Positions 9,589-21,120 of a DNA stretch of 21,120 bases are shown one piece after another. Below the pieces are notes generated by a model. It had not been told where the DNA came from, made no database searches, and saw only the letters and a program-made list of their open reading frames with translations. The stretch is from the NCBI GenBank assembly GCA_015501595.1, contig JADNRX010000828.1, positions 1 through 21,120 on the forward strand, written 5' to 3'. The position numbers and the translations under genes are program-made. The DNA is from Hymenopellis radicata. Its lineage: Eukaryota > Basidiomycota > Agaricomycetes > Agaricales > Physalacriaceae. The stretch's first letter is position 1. The number at the start of each line of letters is the position of its first letter.

Positions 9589-9659
9589 CCCTTCTTTCTC
9601 CCTTCTCCCTTCTCCCTTTTCTTTTTCTTTTCTTTTCTTTCTTTTTCTTTTTATTTTTT
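9589..9659 (+). repeat. Pyrimidine tract in the tandem element (copy 2; copy 1 at 8731-8801)
   Basis: Almost pure C/T run of about 71 bp (CCCTTCT-, then CTTTT-type repeats), broken only by one A near its right end. The two copies are identical in length and sequence, unusual for a simple repeat if the copies had been separate for long. This explains the Lys/Arg-rich minus-strand and Phe/Ser-rich plus-strand translations here, which are not genes. Confidence 0.85.
9650..9655 (-). terminator. Candidate poly(A) signal of the primase gene inside the element
   Basis: On the minus strand the tract reads AATAAA, 69 bp past the primase stop codon. No other AATAAA lies between the stop and this site, so the primase transcript probably ends within copy 2 of the element. 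The identical hexamer in copy 1 (about 8792-8797) is much farther away. Confidence 0.4.
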
Positions 9660-9723
9660 CGCAAACTCCGGCCCACAAGCACCGTTATCGAGCCTTTACA
9701 TTGACAACATCCAACCAATTAGT

Positions 9724-11542
9724 CTAACTGTCAACATCCATTGCAGTCCCTTTGCCATCCTTGGCCTTCTCCAGCTCTATACTTCGCAAGGCGTATTGAT
9801 TTGGATGCGAGACCGTCTCCCCGGCTCCTACACCCTCTCCTTTCTTAACACCACAACTAGCGTGCGTTAATTCAAATACGCGTGTACAGCCAAGATGGAA
9901 CTTGGTTTCCTTCTTCGTATGCAGTATCTCCGGCAGATCAGAGTGTTGCAATCCAAGAGGCGCGTACGCAGACACCAGACTTGTCTGCAAGTTCTCGGGA
10001 GTGAGGAAGCGATACGGACATCCGTATTCACTACTCCCAGTCAAGAGCTGCATGCAACTTCAAGCCATATCAGACGTGAGGTATCGAGGCAAGACATAAT
10101 GCTTACTTCTTTGCAGGATAATCGGCGCGTTTGCCCTCCTTACCGTACGAATGTCGGATGTTGTACGCGTACTCTTTGTTGAACTTGTCATCCGACACTT
10201 TACCGCCCATAAAGGATTTTCTCCAAAAGATGAGAGCTTCCTCTAGACTAACGCCAAGTCTCTGTATATGCCTGTCAGCTTCAGCAACATCTCACCACCT
10301 TTACTCACCTTCAAGAAAAGACCATAATCCAGGCGACCAAAGTGTTTGAGATGATGATCGCGCATCAATTGGGTATGCATACTCCGCATGCAAAGAGGGA
10401 AGTGTTTCTTCGCGTAGCCATCTATCATGTCCGCCGTTATTTTGTCTCCCTCTGCTTCTGTTCCTGAACCACCCCAATCTGAGGAGACACCCGCCATGAA
10501 TCCTTGAGACAGGTTGTTCAGAACAGGCAGTAGCCGTGTATCCTCGTCCAAGCGTGGTAGAGATTTCGCGGTCATCTTTTCAGAATTCAGAGATTAAGGC
10601 GAGTGGAAATGAGTGGACACGCACCAACAAGGCCTTTTCCAATTCCGATTCAAATTCCTGGAAGACGATACTAGATTGTTCGCGTCCAGGAACATAAGCC
10701 CACCCAGCTTTGAGGAATACCTTGCGTTTCCTGACAAGGTCCGGAACACGCGTCCATTTCACCTATACTCTCGTCAAAGCGCGTCTTTTCCTAGTGACAT
10801 GTCGACGAACCTTGTAAAAAGTGTCGACCTTGAAAGCGTTTTCTTTCTCTGTGTCATTCTTGAAGCCTTGGTAAGCTGCCCGGAGTTGTTCACTATAGTT
10901 CTTTTTTTCCTCCGTAGACACCTGCCCACAGTTTGGTGAGTACTTCATTAGAGGCAAATGTAAGTTGACGCACTGCTATCCATTTAAAGTCCCGCGTGCC
11001 CAAGAATTCTTTTCTTTCTTCCGCGCCGTCTGTTTCGTAGCGTAACCGGAAAAGGGTTGACTCGGCCTTGATAAATCGTTGTCGTAAGTCCTCCCTACTT
11101 AAAAGTGAGATGGTATCCTATGCCTGTCGAGGTACTCACGAGCGACAAAAGGCCAGTCGCAATACAAAATGACCCAAATGATCCTTTCGCCTCTCCGAAT
11201 CTCTGTCAACGCTTATCGCCGACGTCGCGCTCAAAGGCAGGTATTTCTTGCATTGGTCGCCGATGACCGTCTTAATTTCATCCCAAGACCGACCCCGAGC
11301 CTGAGAAGACTCGATTTCAGCCAATACGCGTAGTCTGTCGAGCGCACATCGCTCGAATTCCTCCAGTGTAACGTCGAACAACGGCGGCTTGTCGTAGCTG
11401 TCGAAGAGGTGAGACGCGTCGCGCAGCGTGAATACAACATACAAGTTGAGCCGATGCGGATATTCAAGGTTGCTGGCGCGACTGCTGGAGCCATAGGTCG
11501 AGGGTTTACTCTCGGGTACGACTGCGCGCTAGCCTTGAACAT
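9724..11542 (-). CDS. PRI2: DNA primase large subunit (Pri2/p58)
   Basis: Subunit of DNA polymerase alpha-primase that helps start RNA primers and carries a 4Fe-4S cluster. Eight exons: 11443-11542, 11140-11397, 10974-11094, 10811-10921, 10625-10762, 10309-10575, 10107-10261 and 9724-10057, with introns of 45-52 nt. The spliced order follows the family: EYPHRLNFYDKPPL; DHLGHFVLRLAFCRSEDLR; KVFLKAGWAYVP; the Fe-S domain; and HPNQY near the end. All four expected cluster cysteines are seen: FPLCMRS, KNCMQLL, YGCPYR and LGCTRVF. Exons total 1484 nt; one more base gives 495 codons (494 residues), close to human (509) and yeast (528). The missing base falls in exon 1 near 11520, where MFKASA must shift into VVPESKPSTYGSSS. 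As the rest is intact and the gene is normally essential, this is probably a sequence error. Stop TAG is at 9724-9726. Confidence 0.93.
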
Positions 11543-11693
11543 GATGATGATGGTAAATAGAAACGCGAGTTGTCACGCGTCAGTCACATTCACGTTCCCG
11601 AGTTCGCAATCCCGATAGTTTCTAACCATTAAAGATACAGTACAGCCCTATATCATACATAAAATATTACTTGAAATATACACATATACACAT

Positions 11694-14600
11694 TTAACGC
11701 CTCCGGCTACTCCGTAGTTTGGGCTTGTCCTCAGGAGGATGCTCATCCTTCAACTCAAATACCACACCCGGCCTACGCACTTTGAGTTTTCCATTACGAC
11801 GATGACTGCTCTCTGCGTTGCTCCACTCCTGGCAGCGACGACAGGATCACGAACAGGCGGAGGCGGCGCAGGGTTCGAACTCAGCATCGACGCCGTAGGT
11901 GATCCAACAACGGTATTCGTCTACCAGAGAACATTCAGCCCAGATGCCAGGAAAGTGAGGACTAGACTTACAGCTGTCCATGGAGGGCCTCCAGCGAAGC
12001 TCCCGAGACAGTACGATGTCTTTTGGATGAAAGATATTTGAAGGGGTGAATGACGACGAATGATGCAAGTTGGACCCAGGCTGCGTAGTCTGTGGAGGGG
12101 GAGCAAAAGTGGGAGGTACTTTTGATGACAACGGCTTCTTCGAACTTGTAGCATTACTAGAACGTTCCTCCTTGGATACAGGGGTGGACGACACAAAGGC
12201 GCTTGCACCATAGCCGGCGTGGATACGGCTTTTGACTTAAACATTCCCAGAAAACTCTTCTTTTTTGACTCGTGAGTCTGAGAACCAAGAGACCCGGAGA
12301 GAGAGACGTTCGTGACGGTGTTTTCTTCAACACGGACGCCGCTAGGGACGAAGGAGTTTTCATAATAGAATCATGGGATGGTGTACGTGCAATGGGAGTC
12401 GGTGCTGTGTGTCGGGGTTGAGACGTCGACGCCAGGGGACGAGTAAGGCTGATGGACGATGGTCCTGTTTGGGTTGTGGGCGCTGTTACTACATGGGTAT
12501 TTTGTGGTAATGATACACTGTTCTGTTGGTGGAGTTGCGACGACGAGGGATAAGAAGCAGCAGACGGACGGTGGACAGCTTGTGATGGTGGTGGTACATT
12601 GCTAGCGGAAACAGAGCTGGAGCGAGTGGCATAAGAGTCGTAAGAGGTCGTGGCAGATCTAGACGGAGGGGTTGTGTTGGAGGGTGGTACAGACGATGAT
12701 GGGCCAGGCGGGGTGGTATTACTGTGATCTGCGCCATACGTAGGTTGTGATGATCTGGGTGATGAGTTCTTCCAGCCCCTCTGCAGGAACCTTGTGCTTG
12801 CTAGAGTCGATCGCAGGAGTAGGCGCGCCCGCTCTGTGCATACGCAATGAAGCAGCTTCAGCTTCATGTCTCGAAGCTACGGGTTCCACAATGGGTGCAG
12901 AGCGTGTTAATATGAGCTTCAGGGTGGGCAGGTATCGCAAATGCTGTCGCTTGGAGGGGAGGTGCATCTCTCGATGCCTCTTGCTGGGATCCCCCCTTCT
13001 GAGAAACTGCGGATGTTGGGTGATATGCGATGGTTCCTGGGCGCTGAAAGATTGCTGGCGCACGTCGTAATCCCACGGAGCAGCCCGATTTCTGGACGGC
13101 CGACATGTACTTCGTGTTGTTCGTCGGCGAAGTTAATAGGTCCGTCAATATTGGATGGCGGTAGGGTTTAGGCGTGGACATGTCCCTTGGAGGAACTGCA
13201 CTCTGGTCAGCAGACGTGGGGACGTCATATTTCACTCTCAGCTACGCTGAAAGCATGTTGCTGGGTGGGCGCAGTCGAAGGACCTCGGAAATTGTCCCTA
13301 AGGGATTGATACTGTGAAGACGAAGACGCCTGTTGCGCACCGGAGTAGGCAGGGGATAAGATGTACTGGCGATGTGATTGGCACTCGACGGATATTTGGA
13401 GGCTGTATCCGTCATATCAGGTCTCAATGGCTGCATACCCTTTGTCATAGAAGAATTGCTGTCGGCTCTTGGTCGTTCAGATGGAAAAGCAAACGACGCC
13501 GAGGCAAGTGGCGTAGCTACACCAGATCGCTGGGGCGGGAAAGGTGTACGAGGAGCAGATTGTGCATGAGAAAGCCTGTCTTGTTGTTGATCAGTGAAGG
13601 CAGCCCGAGCAAGTGCACTTGTGTCGATTGTTGGCTTAGAGTGGTTTTGGGAGTAGCCCGCAGCGGTGGAAGGACGCTGCAGACTGGCACCGACGGCAAC
13701 GTGTGACGCAAACGAGGGTAGTTGGTTGATAGAAGAGGACATTGGAACAGGTCTGGATGAATCATCTCTTCGAAAGGCCATGGAAGTGGACGAGCGAGGT
13801 ATGGATGCGCCGAGGTTGGGGGTTGGGGCCGCAGCGACGTCCGGGTTGAAGTGTAAAGAAGCAAAAGCAGCGCGAACCTCGAAAGTATTATCGGCCGGAG
13901 AAGGCAACAGTACATCACCCTTGTGTCTAATAAGTATGGAGAACAAAGATAATGCTAGAATGCGCACCTGGTAAGTAGTTCGAACTTTGCTTCCAGCGAC
14001 TTCATTGGAAGCTTTATGAGTCTCACTCGACCTTCGATGACGGATAGAGTCACTCTCGCCGGTGTCCCGCTTTGAAAGAGCCGACTTGCTTGTCGAGTGC
14101 GAAGTTAGAGGCTGAGCACTGGCGGAGGCCTGACTTTGCACAACAGTGGGAGGGGTGTATTCGGCTGATCTCAGAACTCCATATTCATCTTTGGTCTACA
14201 CACGATTAACAATGCCAATCACGGGCCAGTGGTGAGGACGCTGACCTTTTCTTGCAGGGAACGCTTTCCTGGTGAAGATTTGGTTATAACAGGGGAGTCA
14301 CGCGGGGGTGTGGTAACGTGTGGAGGTGCGACGCCGACCCCAAGTCCATTGTGTGAAGTGGGACCCGTAACAGGTGGCAGAGTTGGAGGAGGAAAAGCTC
14401 TCGAAGGCGCCTCCAGGGATGAGCTATCGTCCTTGCGAGGAGTAACTTCGCGACTACTACTGGAATAGTCTGGGGCGGGTACTGCAAATTTCTCCATATT
14501 GACGGGCGTGCCTATAACTTGCCTTGGATCGGTTCGAGAAGGATTCGCAGATGTAATAGTCTAGATAGACTAAGCGCGCGAAACCGATAGACGGCAGATA

Positions 14601-16251
14601 CTTACGGAATGAGTATTGGAAGGTTGAGGTCGAGGAACACTGGATTGTAGCATCGAATCTCGATGTCGCTGATAATGGTTTCAATAATTTTTGTCAAGAC
14701 TACAAACCAAGAATGCATACCTGTTTCTCCTTTTTACTCGCTGAGTCGCTATCCATCATGACAGTCTGATAGTCAAGTCCGGGAGCTTGAACATTTGCCA
14801 GAAACGGAGACGAGAGCGGACGAATGGGGGGTTCGTATGTTGCCAACGAGGCTACGACAGGAGGATATTGCCTACTTTCCTACAAACAACTTCTGAGTTG
14901 CATAGAGGCTAACATGGAGAAATGTTACCTTGGTCAAAGAATCTGTTCGATGTCTGCGATGCCTGGAAGAGGAATCAGGCTTCGGTCTGGCGCTGTCAGA
15001 GCTTTCGTAGTCATCGTAAGATCGAGTGGGAACTGGTACAGTTCTGGGTTTGGCGTCACGGGCTTCACGAGACGATGCATGCCTTTCCCGCTCCTCCGTA
15101 TGCCTCTCTCTCTCAGCATGGCGACTAGTTGATGCATCGTGCTTACGATCGCTGTCGCGTCTGTCGCGCTCTGCCTCGGGTCTGCTGGAGGCTTTCTCCA
15201 CATCTGAGCGCACTCTGCGCTCACGGTGCCTCTCACTCTCCTCTTTAGGCCGTTCCCGTTCCTCCCTGGGTCGCTCACGCTCGCGATCCTCGGTTCTCTT
15301 CCTTCTGCTCTTCTCCACATCCGAGTCATCCCTGCGCCTCTCTTTCTCGTCCTCCTTCCGGCTTTTGCTCTTTTCCCTGTCCCTTTTCTTCTCCCGTTCC
15401 CGCTCTCTTTCCCATTCGGTCCGTTCCGTCCTCTCAGACGGACGAACAGAGTCAGTGTCTTTGTGACTGCGATGGCTCTTTGTTAGAGGAACGCCGACGA
15501 TATCAATGGAATCAGACGGGGGTTTCTCCTTTGGTTTCTTGGGCGGTTCTGGTGGTAGCCATATCTGAGGGTTAACGGTAGCAGTGGTTGGGTCCGTTCG
15601 ACTTCTCGAGTGACCACTTCTGTCTTTGTGTTGTTTGCTCGAGACATGAGCGTCTTCGGATGTCGGTGGCATCCAAAACTCCGGTTGTGCTGGATTGGGA
15701 ATCGTTCGGCTGCGAGCATAGGTGTGCTTCAGAGCTGGTTTGGATGAAGGAAGGGAGGAGTATTGGGAGACTGGTATCGGTGTAGCTGTAGGGTACGACC
15801 TAGGCTGCTGAGTGGGTTCGTAGACCGGATACTGCTGTGTAGTTGTGCTTGTCGCGTGATGGTAACTGGTAGACGGGGTTGATGCTGAATGAAACGGCGC
15901 CGGAGCCGAACTAGAGTGTTTAGGTTTGTGCGGTTGCGCATACGGCGCGGTAGCGCTCAGTGCACTTGGGCCGACCGTCGGAACAGCCGACTGGCTCTTG
16001 TGAGGCTTGGAGGACGATGTCGGCGCTGCCTGACTCGTTGTTGGATGTGCCGTCCGACGAGTTGACTTGTCCGTATCGCCAGTGCCCTTGGCCCTGACCT
16101 CCACATAGTCGGACGCCCGTGTAACCTTGGTAGGTCTTGCTGGGTCTGAGGGCTGGCTCGGGGGAATCCAGATTTTGTAGGCTTTCGCGCTGGGCTTGGT
16201 TGCAGGTTCCGCTGGTTTGTCTTGCTTGCGGTGCTGGAAGAAACTCTTCAT
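11694..16251 (-). CDS. Large disordered Ser/Pro- and Arg/Glu-rich protein, unknown function
   Basis: Not a family I recognise. Exons 1-4 are well supported and in frame: 14929-16251, 14721-14879, 14606-14668 and 14246-14560, with introns of 49, 52, 45 and 50 nt; together they encode 620 residues. Exon 5 begins at 14195 (TKDEYGVLRSAEYTPP). Start MKSFFQHRKQ at 16251. Exon 1 carries three W-[IML]-P-P motifs at W28, W193 and W231, then a highly charged Arg/Glu/Lys/Asp block from about residue 273 to 420. The rest is Ser/Thr/Pro/Gln-rich without a globular domain. The model is uncertain below 13244: an in-frame TAG lies at 13242-13244, and Ser/Pro-rich frames alternate down to a basic C-terminus, GKLKVRRPGVVFELKDE, ending with TAA at 11694-11696. 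I read the lower part as the same protein broken by small indels. A separate downstream gene is possible. The charged block resembles scaffolding or RNA-processing proteins, but that is only composition. Confidence 0.6.
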
Positions 16252-16414
16252 TCAGCGGAAACACTGGAAATGAACTGCCCGCTTCCGCCCGACAGAGAGA
16301 AAGGCCCCGGCGACAAAGATGGCAAAAGAGAGCGGAGTGGTCGTGTCGACATGAGGCCAACTGATGAACCCACTTTAGGCGACATCTCTTCATTGACATC
16401 AGCCTTCGGGTCGG

Positions 16415-16789
16415 TCATTCTCGGGCGCATCTGGGCGCGGGTATAACGAGTAATTTTTCACAGCTTTTATTCGAAAATAAGTAATAGAGGTACATTAAAA
16501 GCGGTGGAATATGTACGCCGATGCACCATACGACTAGGTCGTCGAAATACCGCTGTAGCAGCGTCGAGATCACGTCTAAAGGTACGAAGGCTATGCCAGA
16601 CATTGTCAAAAGGCAACCACAGACCACCAGAAAACCTGGTACCCAAAGCGCCCACCAAACCGAATCCAGAACGGACCCGATTCAGAAAATGAACAATAAA
16701 AGGCCCGCTATAACACGATTTTGACTCATTACCGACAGTAGACAGCGGAAAGGCTGCTGAAGATTCGTAGAATCGTCCTGTGTCGACAT
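16415..16789 (-). CDS. Possible small membrane protein with an in-frame TGA
   Basis: From ATG 16787-16789 (MSTQDDSTNLQQPF) a 125-codon frame runs to 16415, interrupted once by TGA at 16682-16684. Beyond the TGA it is strongly hydrophobic (IGSVLDSVWWALWVPGFLVV; then CGCLLTMSGIAFVPL and HIPPLLMYLYYLF), suggesting two or three membrane segments. The residue at the TGA sits inside the first such segment, where TGG (Trp) would fit. No family recognised. Alternatives: an intron starting at the GTAATGAG near codon 20, another frame, or no gene. It ends about 160 bp upstream of the start of the large disordered protein, so its 3' end and that gene's promoter share space. Confidence 0.25.
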
Positions 16790-17696
16790 AATTTAAGGAT
16801 CGTGGTTGAAGGCAAGCGAAAAATCAAGGCGAGAAATTTATAGCCAGCTTCGGCAAACGCCGGTTCGTATCATCCTCGTGTTTAACTTCTCTTGAACATT
16901 CACTGCTTGCATGAGACAGTCTTTATCTGGGAGAATACGCATCTGGGTACTTCATAATGCTGGGCCTCACAATATTCCGCGTCTTATATCGTAATGCTGC
17001 GTCTCAGAACGTCGACCCTTATCGAACCTGGCTCCTCAAAACCTTTACCTTTGCCCATTGCACTCGGAGCTAGACTAAGACTTTGTTGACTGGGATTTCT
17101 CCTTTTTCCCAGCGCGTTATGCGAAAGTGAAGTATGATCCCCTTGGAGATGGTTCTAATGTGTATGTAGACAGCATAAAGTCATCGCTTTCATTCAAGAC
17201 GTCAACACCGCCTCTTCCGAGTCTTCGCCTTGTGTTCCAACTGAAGTCACTTGCCTGTTGACTTTGCCTTGCTGACGAGCGCCCACGCTACATCTAGTAA
17301 TTATGCTTGAGCTATGATTTCGTCTCAATTGCGACGCGTCCGTAGTCCCGAGGTACTGCATGGATGACGTACTCAAATGTTTTCCGATTTCTCGTCGAGT
17401 ACTTAGCATCTCGCTACAGCTATCTATAGGTAGACGTATATTGATGTACTAGAGACAGAAAGACCGAGTAAGAGCTGAAAGCGCCGACATGTCAAGACCA
17501 CGGTTTATCAGACTGCCGAGGAGCGGCATATGCAGTAGAGTATGTAAGCTTTGTCATTGCCTTGCATCGACACCAGAGTCTCTGCCTATATCTGGCTTTC
17601 CTTCCCCCATTGTACCATTCTTTCTTGTCGTCCTTGAACAGGACTGTTTCCCTTTTCACACCAGCGGCCTTTCCCCGACATTCTCTCGCCCGACCC
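16790..17696. other. Intergenic and promoter region upstream of the USP7-type gene
   Basis: No coding frame, RNA gene or repeat recognised. The stretch just upstream of the deubiquitinase start (about 17580-17690) is rich in C/T on the plus strand, typical of fungal promoters and 5' leaders. Short frames on both strands have no conserved look. Confidence 0.4.

Positions 17697-21120
<3,424 letters not shown>

Larger units (their letters stand above)
8842..9694 (+). repeat. Tandem element, copy 2 (853 bp)
   Basis: Second direct copy, GGCTCG to CGAGCC, separated from copy 1 by ACATT and followed by TTTACATT (9695-9702). If the left flank TTTACACATT carries a two-base insertion like the others in copy 1, the pair is bounded by an 8-bp duplication TTTACATT. 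Internal landmarks: a nested helix cluster at 8848-8932, a box B-like 11-mer at 8948-8958, a GGCGCGCC site near 9394, a GC-rich hairpin-prone stretch near 9498-9540, and a 71-bp pyrimidine tract at 9589-9659. The minus-strand primase gene stops only 29 bp beyond it. Confidence 0.9.

Noticed and set aside
7982..9694. The two copies as a pair of LTRs of a retrotransposon
   Set aside because: They abut with only 5 bp between them, lack TG..CA ends, and no gag-pol sequence or primer-binding site is present.
8465..9718. Lys/Arg-rich minus-strand and Phe/Ser-rich plus-strand open frames in the tandem element
   Set aside because: They translate the C/T tract and its flanks, repeat in both copies, and have no protein-like features outside the tract.
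14229..14468. Plus-strand open frame within the disordered-protein gene
   Set aside because: It is the antisense of exon 4, which has good splice sites and a continuous minus-strand frame; Gly-rich translation is a shadow of Pro/Ser/Thr codons.
15026..15466. Plus-strand Ser/Leu/Arg-rich frame
   Set aside because: It is the complement of the Arg/Glu-rich block of the minus-strand gene; no independent start or motif.
16222..16446. Small plus-strand protein upstream of the disordered-protein gene
   Set aside because: Short, overlaps the start of the minus-strand gene, and has no motif; a minus-strand frame of equal length exists in the same place.
16682..16684. TGA as a selenocysteine codon
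   Set aside because: Selenoproteins are absent from almost all fungi and no selenoprotein family or SECIS-like hairpin was seen.

Overview
The window reads as nuclear DNA of a basidiomycete fungus, most likely an Agaricomycete. Genes are dense and carry many short GT-AG introns of about 45-60 nt. The recognisable proteins are eukaryotic housekeeping types: a lysine-methyltransferase-like protein, a RhoGEF, phosphatidylserine synthase, the primase large subunit and a USP7-type deubiquitinase. Low-complexity Ser/Pro and Arg/Glu stretches typical of mushroom proteomes are common. All calls come from reading the sequence; no search was run.

Layout. 1-1726: no gene I can name, one weak possible coding stretch on the minus strand. 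1727-2534 (-): methyltransferase of the METTL21/EFM group. 2562-5573 (+): DH-PH RhoGEF, divergent from the methyltransferase with only about 27 bp between the two inferred starts. 6077-6491 (+): ASCH-domain-like gene, broken in frame. 7019-7849 (-): phosphatidylserine synthase, three intact exons. 7982-9694: two nearly identical 853-855 bp copies of a non-coding element in direct tandem. 9724-11542 (-): DNA primase large subunit, eight exons, all four Fe-S cysteines present. 11694-16251 (-): large disordered protein with three W-x-P-P motifs and an Arg/Glu-rich block. 16415-16789 (-): possible small membrane protein with one in-frame TGA. 17697 to the right edge (+): USP7/Ubp15-type deubiquitinase (MATH, catalytic domain, ubiquitin-like repeats), cut by the window end.

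Two things stand out. First, the tandem element between the primase and phosphatidylserine synthase genes. It has GGCTCG/CGAGCC ends, a probable 8-bp target duplication, a nested set of helices that would form a three-way junction, and an exact Pol III box B-like 11-mer. It supplies the likely poly(A) signal of the primase gene and lies about 130 bp upstream of the phosphatidylserine synthase start. Second, conserved and probably essential genes here (USP7, RhoGEF, primase, methyltransferase) carry many one-base indels, often in homopolymers, while exon boundaries and protein motifs are preserved. The left part of repeat copy 1 differs from copy 2 only by such small indels. This looks more like residual assembly error than gene decay, so breaks should be read with caution.

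The genes do not form one pathway. They cover phospholipid synthesis, DNA replication priming, Rho signalling, protein methylation and deubiquitination, a normal mixture for a fungal chromosome.
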